Source: Hydractinia symbiolongicarpus (lineage: Eukaryota > Cnidaria > Hydrozoa > Anthoathecata > Hydractiniidae). Taken from it: 64,000 nucleotides of DNA. The DNA lies in the NCBI RefSeq assembly GCF_029227915.1, contig NC_079884.1, positions 372,001 to 436,000 of the forward strand. The letters are read 5' to 3'. A program made the position numbers and the translations under genes. A model generated the notes under the pieces. That model saw nothing but the letters and a program-made list of their open reading frames with translations. It was not told where the DNA came from and ran no database searches. Below, in pieces: positions 35,557-48,320 of the stretch. Each line of letters starts with the position of its first letter. Positions within the stretch are counted from its first letter, which is position 1.

Positions 35557-36362
35557 CCGTAATTATTCTAATTTAGTGCGGCCTCTATTTAGTGCGGGTG
35601 GCCTTTTTTTGAAAATTTAACAATTTATATACCTCTTATTATTAGTGCGGATAAAATGTTGGTAATTTTCAATTTTCCTCTTATTTAGTGCGGGAAGGGT
35701 CAAAAATTCCTCTAATTATAGTGCAAGTTGACATTTTCTTCTGAAAAAAATTCCTGTCATTGTTGAAAAGGAATTTATAGTTTACTGTTGTGTATCAGAG
35801 GCTACAATATCTACCAAGCTCAATGGACCGCTGAAGTTGGAACAAAGTTAAACGCTGCCCCGGGCAATAGACCTACAGCGCTTGTCGAAGACAAATTCGC
35901 CATTTCCGTTAAAAAATGGTTGGACATGTTCCTAAGTTCCCGTCAAAGCTGACATAGTTTTTTTAAACATGGTGGTAAGGTTGTAATCGAAGCAAACGGT
36001 CCGAGAAAATACTCGGTGGCCCTTAAACAAGGTGGCTTGGAGCTACCAGCCGGGTTTTATTTCAAAACATCAAACGAGACTTTATTTAATCAAATGATGA
36101 AAAAGACATTGGTGGAAATTGAAAAGTTTGAGAAGGAGAGAAAGCAGAAAGAAGAGGAGAAGAAAAATAAAAAGAAACCAAAAAAATAAAAGCAAATAAT
36201 TAAAAAAAAATTAAAAATTTATCAAGTGCGGTAATGATAAAATTTTCCTCTTATTATAAGCGCGCTCTTAAGTTGATGATTTGATGGTAATTTATCTCCT
36301 CTAATTATGAATGCATCCAAAATAATTATTTTTTCGGCCGCACTAAATTAGAATAATTACGG
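35557..36362. mobile_element. 806-bp TIR element carrying a HIRAN-domain relic
   Basis: Perfect inverted repeats: the left arm starts CCGTAATTATTCTAATTTAG (35557) and the right arm is its exact reverse complement ending at 36362. Both are flanked by TA; counting the TA the arms match over 29 bp (35555-35583 and 36336-36364). TTAGTGCGG repeats follow subterminally. The interior holds the HIRAN relic, not a recognisable transposase. Confidence 0.85.
35767..36189 (+). pseudogene. HIRAN-domain protein relic inside a TIR element
   Basis: One frame gives RGYNIYQAQWTAEVGTKLNA, EDKFAISV, then HGGKVVIEANGPRKYSVALK with QGGLELPAGFYF and a Lys/Glu-rich tail ending at TAA 36187-36189. This is the beta-rich HIRAN fold seen in HLTF/Rad5 and as stand-alone proteins; it binds 3' DNA ends. 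The signature VGHVPKFPSKL occurs in a different frame (about 35920-35955), and the main frame has a TGA there. So two compensating frameshifts or an indel plus a stop have broken it. Flanking short inverted repeats indicate it travels, or travelled, as transposon cargo. Confidence 0.72.
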
Positions 36363-36364
36363 TA

Positions 36365-38017
36365 AATATATATTTGTCAAAATATCCGCGGAAATTATCA
36401 TATTTGCTATTTGGTGTGCACGTAGCACGACGTTTTTCTTGCTCACACAAATGAAATACGTGTGTTAATATCATAGACTAGTTATGTAATCCGAGGTAGA
36501 ACGCCCGCTTGAACGCTTAGGTACAGGTAAGCCGTAGCACGCGTCCCGGTGGAGCTCTGTAGTACCGGTATGCAGTGTGTCGCAAATTTATCGGACCGCT
36601 AACAGTAATATGTTCTCAAAAAACCTTTGAACCTAAACACCATGCTATTAAAAAAAGCCATAGTCACCATAGCTCTGATCCTTTTTTTAGCATGTCAAGG
36701 TCGTGAAAGCTTGCTGATTGGTCAGGATTCATATTTGCATTTATTATTTCGTGCATATAAAAAAAAACATGTGATCATAGCGCAGACAGAATGGAGATAT
36801 TGTCAGAATATATATTTTTCCGTAAGAATACAAACATATTGGTGCAATATTTGTATTAAGGATAAGTTTGTCCCCATGTGTTAACCATCTCTTATTTATT
36901 TTTATTTTAAAGGCAGGCCTGGGTTTAAAAGTCGTGCATCGATTTTAATTCGAGGGCTACGTTATTCGTTAAGATAAAAAAAACCATCGGATATTTGGAG
37001 GTGAAAAGAAAATGGGTCTTTTCTTTTTAATGTCTTGAAAAGGAGAAAAAACGCGGAATCTTAGTGCTGAATTGAAACACGATAAAAACGTATCAAGTTT
37101 TGATTATGTTGGTATATCCTTTGCCGCATACTTACCATAGCTCATAAGAGCAATTTTTGGTTCAAAAACTCTCTTCCTTCCAGAATTTGAACTCTGTAGA
37201 GAAATGTGATAATACTTTTTGGAATTGATTTTGATGATATGATATGACGAAATATTTCGCGGAATTGTGGCTCATTTATAGCTCTCGCTCGTGCTTTGTC
37301 GCAAGGAGGTAGTTGTCCTCATCCCATCTACTATGTGCTAGGAAGATGGCACTGAATCGTTAGCGCAGTCTGTAAGCGAGAGATTGTGGGTGTAAGTCTT
37401 TGCAACGCTTGGGAAGCTAATGTGCAGGTTTACTTAATGGTATGTTTTAATGTTCTAATAGCTTAGAGTTTTTGTTGGTTAAAAAAGGTTTTTTTCTTTT
37501 TTTCTTCTACAGATTTTTTCTGCAAATTTTCTTTTGGTAGTTGATAAAATAATGGCCAGTCTCTGTGATATGAACAAGTTTATTTAAAGGTTAACTTATC
37601 CCAAATAAATAGACCTAAAATAAATTAAAATTGCAAAAAAATAATAGATTCGTAAAAATATTATTTGCAAAAAACCTTAAAATGGTTTATTCGCGAAAAA
37701 AAATCTTCGCCAAATGAATATTTTTGAAACTCGCGAAAATAAGTATTCGCAAAATTTAATCCACATTATTCTTTAATCACATAAATAAAGTATGGTAGAT
37801 TGCATCTGTGTTGCAAATTTAAACAAAAAACAGACTTTCTTTCAATAGAAGATTAATATTTATTTATTAGTACTAACTACAAAATCTTCGTTTTAACATA
37901 CAAAACCTAGAAGGATAAAAAAGAGATATTAGAGAAAACTCATTCGTTTCCATTTCCAAAAGTGTTGTTAAGTTTCTTTTTTTATATTGGCTGTGAATCT
38001 TAAACATTTATAATTGT
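36365..38017. other. Gene-free stretch
   Basis: Contains a tRNA-like SINE head candidate at 37355-37400 and a GCGAA repeat piece with TTCGCGAA at 37690. On the minus strand TTTATTTATT near 37859 gives AATAAATAAA, a likely poly(A) signal for the EF-hand gene at 38018-40685. Confidence 0.5.
37355..37400 (+). repeat. tRNA-like head (degenerate SINE candidate)
   Basis: TTAGCGCAGTCTGTAAGCG (A-box-like) is followed, after a short arm, by GTGGGTGTAAGTCTT (B-box-like, two mismatches). It does not fold into a complete functional tRNA by eye; probably a SINE relic. Confidence 0.35.
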
Positions 38018-40685
38018 TTATAGTTCGTCTTTATGAGCGTTCTCGATAGCATCATTTGGAAGCGATTCCTTCAGATCAGTAAAATATTTGTAGCCTTTTG
38101 ATAACTCGTTATAAGACAAAACGCCATCCGCATTTTTGTCCAAAAGTTTAAATATCGCCATCAACTCATAACTGAGATGCGATGATGAGGTGCTTTCAAG
38201 AGCATGATCACGAAGTTCATCCTTGCTGAGGATACCATCTTTGTTTTTATCATGCGTTTTAAAATGCTCTTCAGGATCGTCAATGTTTGGATCACGTCTT
38301 GCATGCTTGATGAATTCAGCTTTTGAGACTTCTCCATCATTGTCTTCGTCGAAATCTAAATTTTCAAGCATACGAATTATAATGTGCAACAGAATCATAG
38401 CGGAAGAACATGTTGTAAACTTGACAGCCTTATCACAGGGAGGTAGCTTTATCACATGGAGGGAGACTTAAATTTTGGCATAGAGGTAAAATAACTTCGG
38501 TCAACGGTTGAAAAAATAAAGAGCTTTTTCGGGGGAAACCAGAAATTTAGTTCAAGCAAGAATAATCATTTTACGTGACAATTCTAAAGTAGAATCAGGG
38601 ACGGTTGAAGGTATTTAAGTTCGTCAAACGAAAGAATATATATTTGCTTCAGGCATATTTATTTCCACGAAATTCACTTTTAAAACTATGGGGGCGTTTA
38701 ATTTTGCGAGTAGGTGAAGAAAAGAATTTTATATATCGAAGAAATTCACGGAAATTGTTTCTCACCAAGTACGTAATGATCAACAGCGACTTCACTCATA
38801 TCTGCAAAGTTGTCTGGCAAAACAAGTCTTGGAAACTCATCTGGAGTAATAAAACCATCTTTGTTTTTATCAATGTGATCAAATCGAACTTTTTCGCGTT
38901 TCAATTCTTTTCCCATTTGAAAATAACCATCCTTTCCACTGGTTTGACTAAAAAAAAATTATTTGATATTCAATTGGCATTTCTAGGAGGATAGAACCTT
39001 ACCCCGCATTAGATTAAGCTGGGAAGTACTTTCAGAAAACATAAGCCTAATGGACTAAGGCGAATCTATCTATACAGTATCTATTTAGGAATTATGTAAT
39101 AATGTCAAGAAAATTTAAATCAATTTTCTTGTCAGAACACTCATAACCATTATTACTTATTGAGTTGCGAGAGTTGATTCTGGCAAATTCTCTCAAAGTA
39201 CATCAAAAAACAAATTTAAGTTGACCCAAATTATTCGTCGTACCAAATAATTTTTATGGGCCGTAATTTTAATCTTGGTTGTTTTCTAAAATTTTGTCAC
39301 TTCGGATCGACAAAATTTGGACCAATAAGACGCAATTTCTGCTATAAGTTCCTTATTCTTCATTCGTTTGAGCCAATACAGCGCAGAAAATTAAAATGTG
39401 AAACAGTCTTAAGTGGCGCTGAGTCGAAAATAATACATTCAAAATTACGCAACAGCTTCATTGCGCGAAAACTATTACAAGTAAGGTATTTTTAGAAGTA
39501 AATTCAGATATAATTTGTAATCTTACGCCAGTTGTTTACGATGGTCATCTTCCATTTCTTTCCACGATAATTTTCCATCGTTATCTGTATCCATGTTCAA
39601 AATCTCCAACCTGGAGAAATCAAGGCTTTTAGCTTCATCTTCAACATTCTTTAAAACCCAAGCTTTAACTTCGTCAAAGGTGATTTCTGCATCGTTGTTT
39701 GCATCAATGGCTGGAAGCACTTTATTGAATTCTGTTCTGCGTTTGCTATCACTCATTTTTTCGAAGCGTTGGAAAAAGGAACCTAAAAGTAAGTTGGGTT
39801 TTTTTGTGTAAGGCATTCGATAATGTCATATCCTATCAACGAGCTCGAGCACAAAAACAGGCAGCCGACAAGCCATCCAAGACTTCCAGAATTTAAACAG
39901 AGAAGTGCACAGGAAGGCGGGCAGGGGTAATGCTAGCTGCAAATGGTACTACCTACTTTCTTATCGAGGGCGAAAGGGAAAGTATAATTCTTTTGTTGTC
40001 TGTGTTTTTTTAAAATACTTACTACATACCGTTGCTTAGTTACCTGACTTGCGATTCAGTATTATATAAACTTTTTAGCAAAGTCATTACAGAGCTCATT
40101 GGCGAGTCATTAACACTAATTAATTTTGAAAAGCATGACGTTAAATAAATCTTTACTATTTTAAGCTACTTTATAAGAAAAACTTTTATGGCATCTTAAA
40201 TTAGCCCGTTACTAGACTATAGCTAAAACTCATGCCTAAAAAGCAATAAAGTCTTCATTAGCTTATATGTGCTTAAGAAGTTGCCATTGTTATTGCCACA
40301 ACTGCATTCCAGCGGTACTGAAAACCAAGAAGCCCTAGGGACGAGGTTGCTAATAATATCAGTATTTCTATTTAATTAACCAAGTTATTTGTTTATATGT
40401 CAATATTGTAGCTTGCTATATCGTTTAACCTCGCTCCCAAGCTTTTTGTCGCAGATATCAAAATCTCAGATGTTATTAGACATCAAAAAGAAAACACAGG
40501 CCCTGGAATCAAGGTTGTAAATTGCAGGACGCAGACACTAAATCTTATTGAAGTACCCACTTACTCATCATTCCACCAAGGTATGTAGCAGGTGCATCTT
40601 CCATTCCTTCTTCTTGAAGTTGGCCCTCCTGTGCGAAACATTTTGCCAAACAAATGACTAGCAATAATGACACAGTAAACTTCAT
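38018..40685 (-). CDS. CREC-family (reticulocalbin-like) ER EF-hand protein with KDEL tail
   Basis: Four minus-strand exons: 40565-40685, 39527-39782, 38766-38947 and 38018 to about 38466, predicted 335 aa. Exon 1 encodes a signal peptide (MKFTVSLLLVICLAKCFA). Six EF-hand loops follow: DANNDAEITFDE (Ala replaces the position-6 Gly), DTDNDGKLSWKE, DKNKDGFITPDE, DEDNDGEVSKAE, DKNKDGILSKDE and DKNADGVLSYNE. The C-terminus HKDEL is an ER-retrieval signal. Six EF-hands plus a retrieval tail define reticulocalbin/calumenin/Cab45 relatives, low-affinity Ca2+ binders of the secretory pathway. The exon 4 boundary is the weak point: the only phase-correct acceptor found (TTTAAG, exon from 38466) adds an odd hydrophobic stretch before EF4. 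The paralogue cannot be fixed. Confidence 0.88.
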
Positions 40686-43600
40686 TATGATTGGAAAATC
40701 TAAATGTAGATTTTAAGTTTTGATCACTTTTTAAACAAAGTTAACTTCATCATATTCTAAATGTACGTCTCATGCAAATACCACGCCTTTGTGATAGCTA
40801 CATGCTATACTAGAGTACTTACAAATTCCTGCAGCACTTACAAAACTTTCTTGTTTAAGTTAAATTGAAACTCAAACAGAAAGCAAAGAAAAAAAATATA
40901 TAAAAAAGCCTTTTAAATTCTTCATAGACACTCTACGTTTGTTACAGTCTTTAATCACAAAATAGCCAATAATTTCGTGAAGAGGTTCAATACAACATTC
41001 AATACTCAAAAACTCAAAAAATTAATTTCTAACATTAACAAAACAAAGTAGCTAGACTTCTGATACCTGTTGACTTTATCACACAATGCTTTGCAATGAT
41101 TCTTTTGATGCAGAGTATGTTATATTATTGATTTGTTAGTGTTATAATTAAAAACAATGGTTTTTTTAATGAATCTTGCAATTAACAACAAAAGACACGC
41201 GGTCCTTAATGAGTTAAATTATCATTTAATGACCCTTCGCCCTCATTTACATCGTGGTTTCTTTGAATATCTGGGTAATAAAGGTACATATTAATCACAT
41301 TCAGCATTTAAGATTATGCTTTGAGCGACGTGTCAATTTCACATTGATGGAGTATACTTCCTGTAAAAAGAATCAATATCAGTTTTCACAAAGACGTGTA
41401 TTTATAAATGTGGCAAAAAAACACATGCGGTGGACAATATGACGGTAGCCGATGAGAAGCTGAGCATGTTAAATACCAGTTTAGCAAACATGACATTGCT
41501 AATCCTATTCGGGCTGGGGTGATTTTAGCCCCCGTTTCTATTATTCTAAACTTTACGTTCCATCGTTTTGGCCTGTTGTAGAGTTCAAAAATATATGATG
41601 ACGTCATTTCCAATGTGCTAACAAATATTTCTGTCAACTTTTGTGACAGTACAATGTCTCCATCATCACTTTTCAAACTTTGCAAAAAGTTGGCCTGAAT
41701 ATTGTTAATCTTTACAATCATGTTCAAAATAAAACAGGACGGCTTAGTTCGATATTCGCCGCCTTAAGTTGTTTGGTTTTGTATCAGAGTCCCGTATTTT
41801 AAACTTGCTTGTCAATGTTTACAGCAGACTTGGACTTCGAATCTTAGGTTACTTTGTTAAATCTATTCTCTTGAAACATGTTAATTGTTGCTGATGTCAT
41901 TGCGATCATTTTTCCTGAATTTCGCGACCTTCGTGGACATGTGTGGTGGCCGAGGAGTGCCAACGAGATAAATGAATTTCGCAAAAGTACATTCAAGTCG
42001 AAAGTAAATTTTAAAATCAAATTTGAATTCAAAGTGAATATCCAAGTCAAGCCCAGCCAAAAAAAAAATTTTACTGATTAAAAAACGCTCTTTTATGCTG
42101 GCTAAATTTAAGAAGCAGATCTTTTCTCGAAATCCCTGTTAAAGGCGACTTAGTTTGCACAGGGCCCAAACTTCTCTATACGACAACAATTTTGTTTAAA
42201 TCAACCTTGGAAAACTAAAAAATCAAGCTATGCTTTTTATAAGAATAGTGTTTTTTCGTTTCAGCATGAATATTCTTAACTTTCGGGCAAAATTCGTCTT
42301 GATATATTTTCAGCACAGCTAAGATTCAAAGATTCAAACTGGTGTAAAAATTCATCCAAAGGCACTGTTGTTTAAGCAGCCTAATTCAACTGAAACACTT
42401 TAACACTATAATGGAAAACTGGTAAAATACATTTTACATCAATGATAGAATACAACCTTGTTACATCAGTTAATGAAGAAGAAAAATCATTCGTAATAGG
42501 ATGCAAGCAAAATTTCAAGATGAGCATATTCTTAGGATATTTTTTGTCTAATTTCATCTTGGTGTAGATGACATTTGGATGTAGATGCTTTAAGATATCA
42601 TTTTGTAAATAGAAATGAAAATTAACTGTCGCGGGAGGGGGTAAATGTAAACATGAATACTTTTAAGGAAGCTCTGTACTGCCCGAGATTGTACATGCAG
42701 CGTGCATTTGTCGTACCACTTACGCTTTTTGTTAACACCGTGAAGTTGTTGCACATGAAATTGCGATTTCAATTATTAGAATTTAACAGAACATCAAATT
42801 GTCATTCACACCCCCGTTTAGTATAGAAGGATAGAGAAATCTTCAGGTAGTAAGGAAATTCATATCCACATTTTATCAGTACATCGTCTCAGGTTTATTT
42901 ATTTGAAAAACTGATTTGATTTAACAGATTTTCCATGGCTTTTATGCACCTGAGTATACAGAGGGGATTGGTGATGTAATATTCATTTTAAATCAAAAAA
43001 AAAGGTAAACATATTTGGTGCTTGCATTCATTGCACCATTATGGGCAGGTGTAATATGACACACTGATGAACATCTCTTTCATTTAGGTGTGGTAGTCAC
43101 GTGACAGGTTGTTTATGCATTGATTTTCATTTGAACAGATTTGTGAATGGCTAGATGTAAGTACGTGATTATTTATTCAAAAAGAGATTTGACGTTTCAA
43201 TCAACGTTAATATTAAGGTGACATTGATCTAGCTGTTAATCATACGGACAGCTAACTTGTGTCCAGGGTCTTGAATTTTTTACATTGGCAAAAAAGCCTT
43301 GAAGTCAAGGATGTAATTTATTTCGTATATCTCAGGGTTATCACTCTCGGTGTCAAATGGATACGCACGTGGTCTTTTTTAGATAGCTAATAAATAATAA
43401 AATTTAAGAACCTTGATCAGACTAAGAATTCTCGATTTTTTGTTCAAAAAAGAAAGAAAATAAAAAAAAACTACCACTTGCACATGAGGTTAAGGTTTCA
43501 AAGAAATATGCTGTGCCAATGAGGGACAAAAAGCCGTGGGGACGAGGTTGATGCTGTGCGAAACATAAGTCAAAGGTTTTATTAAAACATGATGGTGTGC

Positions 43601-45199
43601 GCATTAGATGTTGTTACGGAATTCAAACCAGATTTAACTTATCTATTTTTACGTAACCAGCAGTCGACTATTATACCGATTTTGAGCCAATAAAAAATCA
43701 GTTTAATTCAAACCAGTAAAAACTCAGTTATGCGTGTTTGTGAAACGTATGTATTCTTAGCCTCAAAACATGTTTTGAAATCAAATAAGTACGTATGACG
43801 TCATGATCTTTTACTCAATTTATAATATTCCCAAAATGTTTTCGCGTGAGCTGAAATCACAGTCTCGTGTTTTGAACATCAACCGATGAGCGTCATTCGG
43901 TTTGATTGATTTTATAGCGCAGTCAATTCACTTCGAGAATAAATGGAAATCTACGCAATTCTACAGACTATTTTCAGAGTTATTACTTTTTAAATATATA
44001 ACGATTCACTTCAAAAATAGACTCATAAATATATTACAGTAAGAACGAACGTAATTGCATAAATTATGCAAAATAAATCGCATCCAATTAATCATGCAGT
44101 GATAGAAGTACACGTCTTCTTGATCCAAGCAAAATCGAATAAATTTTGTATCTATTTTTTATTTTTTTCTTGAGTGTAAAAAAAAATATATATACATCAT
44201 TTTTTACATGAGAACAAACAAGATAAGAGCATTATAGCTTCGGAGGTCCAAAATTTAGAACATGTTAAGAACATTCAAGGCTTTTGTCAATAACAATAAC
44301 AATTTAAGAACATTTTGAGGCTTCATGTTGAAAAAGTTGAGAGAAAATTTCCATCAAGTTGAGTGTTCTTATATTGTTTATATAACAACAAAAACAGTCT
44401 GTTTTTTATATAACTTATTTTTTTTTAAAAAAATGGGTGTGTCCCGCGTTAGTTATGTTTAAAATATTGTTGCAATAGGGTTTGATAAAAAACGCTTTGC
44501 GATACTTTTTATAACGCGACACAGCGATAAAAACTACCAAACTTCAAGTTGCGAACAGTTAATGTTATTGTTACCGTTATAGCTGCGAGGTAACGACTCT
44601 TTGCAGTTTTGCAGAGGCATCGTATTTGCAGCGCGTAAATAAACTTTCGGCATGTTTATCGTAACAGCGTAAATTGAATTTTAACGACAGAATGCAAGCG
44701 TCGTCGTTGTTTCTGTCATTTATAACTTTATTTTTTTTAAAAAAAAATACGGACATAAAATTCATCCTAAATGCTCTGTAACTGTAAAAAAAAGAAGAAA
44801 AAAAATACATTAAGATAATTTTATAATTTTATATTCAGAAATGTTTTTATTTTTTGTTTTCTTGAATATCTATGAAGAAGAAAAAGCATTTCAATTTATC
44901 TTGTTTGCGTTACAACAAAACAGTAAGTTCAATGCAGCTTGAGTGGCATTTAAATAGAGTAACGACAGTATGTTTCAACATGTTTAATTCATAAACGACA
45001 TACAACCACCAGTCGTATTCATGTACGGGCGTCACGAGGTAGAACTGTTTTACATAAACTGCTGCGAACATAAGTATGCTCAATTAGTAGCGAAACAAAA
45101 CAAAACGAGAGATACACACAGTGAGCATAGTTTTTCGAAAAAACGGAAACAAAAAAAAAGTGAAGACAGTTTGATGTTTGGCAAACATCTTCACATACA
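40686..45199. other. Gene-free stretch between CREC and Gfi1-like genes
   Basis: No gene established. Two back-to-back open frames (minus 41386-41727; plus 41878-42081) flank about 41,750 but lack splice partners or convincing domains. The rest is AT-rich with occasional poly-A or poly-T runs. The last part (about 44,900-45,199) is the presumed promoter and leader of the Gfi1-like gene. Confidence 0.45.
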
Positions 45200-48100
45200 A
45201 TGCCGAAATCATTTTTGCTGAAACGTAAATTCAAAGAAGATTTACAATATGAGGATGAATATGAAAGTGATGATGAAGGGTGGAGGATAGGTGAGTGAGG
45301 TTTACACTAAATTAGGCTCAATATGATTGTTATGGCATTTTTGTGGCATATTTTCTTAAACTATCCCAAATTATTTTTAAATCTTGTCACTGCAGCTTAA
45401 TGATGCACTTAATTAATATATAACATCGCAGTTGTATTAATTAAAATTTTTGTTGAATATGGAGGAATGTTTTTTGCTAAAAAAAATATTATAAATTATG
45501 CAGCAAAAGTGCACCCTTTCGGCAAACATTTTGTCCAAGCATTCTGCGTTCAACTATTAGGCTATACTTCCATAGTTTCGATATTTTGACTTGCAAACGT
45601 GGTGATATAATGGTAATATTGAAGGCTAGTTTTGGACAATTAAAAAATCCACGAGAACTAACCCTTCACTGCTAAAAAAACTATTGAGTTATGTCAACTT
45701 CGTTCCCATGATTTTTTTTGTTAAAAAAAAGTTCTGAAGTCAAGGCTGATATTTTGAAGCAGTCTAAATAATGTCAAATTGGACAAGCTGCATACGCCCG
45801 TACACTTAGCCAAAATGGCGGTAAAAGTTAAAAAATGTTTGAAGCTAGGCGGATTTCTTACAGAAGCGTATATACTTTAACTAAATTGGGCAAGTTTATG
45901 ACAAATAAAGTTTAAACTTTCCAACATCCTTCCAATCTTTTTTGTTTATTTTACAGAAACCGATAGCAAAGTGGATATGTGCAGTGTTGAAGAAGATCGG
46001 GATGATTGCTCAAGCAACACCAGTGACTGTCCAAGTAGCAGTAGTGAAAAAGAAAATCGAACCAAAACCTCCCAAATTGAGAAAGGTTAGTAGTATATGA
46101 CAAAATATATTATATACATAAATATCTGATGCCACCCTCGTCCCCAGGGTTTTTTGTCTCTTTGATATGAGAGAAGAAAAAGACGAAAAATGCCCTTGTA
46201 TCGTCGAGTGACCAATATATGGCCAGATTAAACCAATCATATTTCAAAATCCGGTAGTTCCACTAAGTTGAAATTCCGAAATTTTAGGTAACGGTCTGTC
46301 CAAAATCTTTTTAAAAGGGGAAGTAGAATCAGAAAAAAAGTTGCAAGGGCGTTGTTTCATTTAACCACTTTTGTTGCCTAGCGACACGCCTAATATTGTC
46401 GAGGGGTATAACTCTCCATAGAAATTAAATTCACAGGTTTTAAATAGCATAAAATTTTTGTGCATGTTGTATAAAAGTCGATGTTACAATTTAAACGTAA
46501 ACATATGTTGCACAACAAAGCGACACGAGATGTTGTACAACAAGATGTAGAGATTTTTTCTATTTCAACAACAATTTCACACAAATTAAGGCTCAAACAA
46601 GAAATAAAAAACATTGATTGTTTTGACTGACATATCTTGAAAACTGTTTTTATATAAAAAAAATGAGTAGTACGTTTTTAAACTCCCTTTTTATAAAGAA
46701 ACGTATGCATTGTGTTTTGAAGCAGTTTATTAAGGAGTAACACACAAATTAAAAAATGCGCTTAAGATGTCACAGACCCTTTCAAGAAGCAAGCTCACTG
46801 CCGTGATGAATTTACTCCTTATAAATGCCAAGGGCCATATAAAGAACACTCTAAATAAAATCAGAACTCAAAGTATTGACATTTGAAGTCAATTTTTAGC
46901 GTTTTTTGTTTTGGTACGTTAACTAGATTGGATATTATGCTTCACGTTCAAAAGGAAGATACTGTAAATATGTATCAAGGAATATAACCAAAGTTTAACA
47001 CATAAAACCCTTCAGAAGTAGGACCGTTGAAATTTTACGGTAAATAACAGGGGACAAATATTAGTTTGGAGTTTTTCTTTTCTGTGTGTGTTTTTGCTGC
47101 ATGTACGAAACAAAATGTATAATTTATAAATTTTACGGGTTTGAGGTTTTCTAGAAAGCTTGGATCCCATAAAAATATTTTGATTTTGAATAGATCGAAA
47201 CTATTGGATAATTTGCCAATAAAACATTTATATAAAGTTGTCGCTCAGGGTTAAAAAGTTTACAGGTAGAATCGCAAACATAGTTATTCATTCTTTTAAC
47301 AGATTTTTTTCTTCATTAATGATTGAAATTTTTGCGCTGGACAAAAATTTTCCGCGTTTTTCTTTTCATCACTTTTGACTGACTAAAATGTTTGTGCCAG
47401 GTCGAGCATCTACAAAGATATTTTTTGATGTAAAAACAAAAACTAAGAAGCCTGATTGCTGGCAAAAGTAACATTGGACGAAATGTTTTATCAGAAAAAA
47501 AAGTTTTACCATGTTAACAATGTGTGTATTTATTTATTTATCTATTTATCTATTTTCCTATTCATTATTTTCCTGTTTTTGGCAAACCTTAGGTGACATC
47601 ATAAAAGGAGATGATTTAGATGGAGTTGACTACCCACACTCCTTCTTAGAGTTTCTCAATGATGAGAGGATTCAGAGGAGTTTAGAATCGTTTGGAGAAA
47701 ATTGTCTAGAAAAAGAACGAAATGAAGCCAGACGAATCAATTATGAGATGCTGCAAAAGTCTTTCTTTAATTTTGCAAATCAAAAAAGAACCATCCCGAT
47801 AAAGTACGAACAAAATAATCATTTATCTCCTCCTTTGGTGCCTTTTCGTCACCCTCCATCTTATCACTACAATTCAGTGCATCACAATCTTCCCTATCAC
47901 ATGCCAGAAGGATTTCAATCGCGCCCTCCCACACCGTTGTTAAATTCGTCGCAACATAAGGTATCAGACCGATTATATCCATGCAAGGTCTGCGGGAAAG
48001 CGTTCAAACGTTCGTCTACCTTGACTACACATATGATGATACACGCCAACATCCGCCCATTTGCATGCACATTTTGTGGCAAAAGGTTTCATCAAAAATC

Positions 48101-48320
48101 TGACATGCGCAAACACACATACACACATACGGGAGAGAAACCACACAGGTGTAACTTTTGTGGCAAGTCATTCAGTCAGTCGTCAAATCTTATTACTCAC
48201 TGTAAGAAACATAAAAATTTCAAGCCGTTTCGGTGTAGCATATGCACGGAAGATTTTCAACAAAAAATTGACTTGCGCAGACATATGTACACCCATCAAT
48301 CAAAACCAACTGACATTTAA
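45200..48320 (+). CDS. GFI1: Gfi1/Senseless-family zinc-finger repressor with SNAG domain
   Basis: Three exons, 45200-45290, 45957-46085 and 47593-48320, join in phase 1 at both introns: 315 aa. The N-terminus [11 protein letters not shown] is a SNAG domain with Pro2 and Lys8 kept, the H3-tail mimic that recruits LSD1/CoREST. Residues 14-70 are acidic and Ser-rich. Four tandem C2H2 fingers occupy 204-308 at a strict 28-residue spacing (first Cys at 204, 232, 260, 288). They match fingers 3-6 of vertebrate GFI1: [45 protein letters not shown] and QQKIDLRRH. The protein ends seven residues after the last finger. Known relatives control blood, neural and sensory-cell fate; in cnidarians a neural or stinging-cell role is plausible but inferred. 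Open frame upstream of 47593 is intron. Confidence 0.95.

Noticed and set aside
37355-37400. A functional tRNA gene
   Set aside because: The A-box-like and B-box-like parts are there, but a full cloverleaf could not be formed by eye; kept only as a SINE-head candidate.
41386-41727. 113-codon minus-strand frame
   Set aside because: No motif, no splice partner, and the C-terminal part reads like AT-rich noise.
41878-42081. Possible calponin-homology (SPEF1-like) start, MLIVADVIAIIFPEFRDL
   Set aside because: The resemblance covers about 15 residues only, a stop precedes it, no partner exons were found and the tail is repetitive.
45021-45221. 66-codon plus-strand frame before the Gfi1-like gene
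   Set aside because: It overlaps the SNAG-coding start in another frame; the SNAG frame with phase-matched splicing is clearly the real one.
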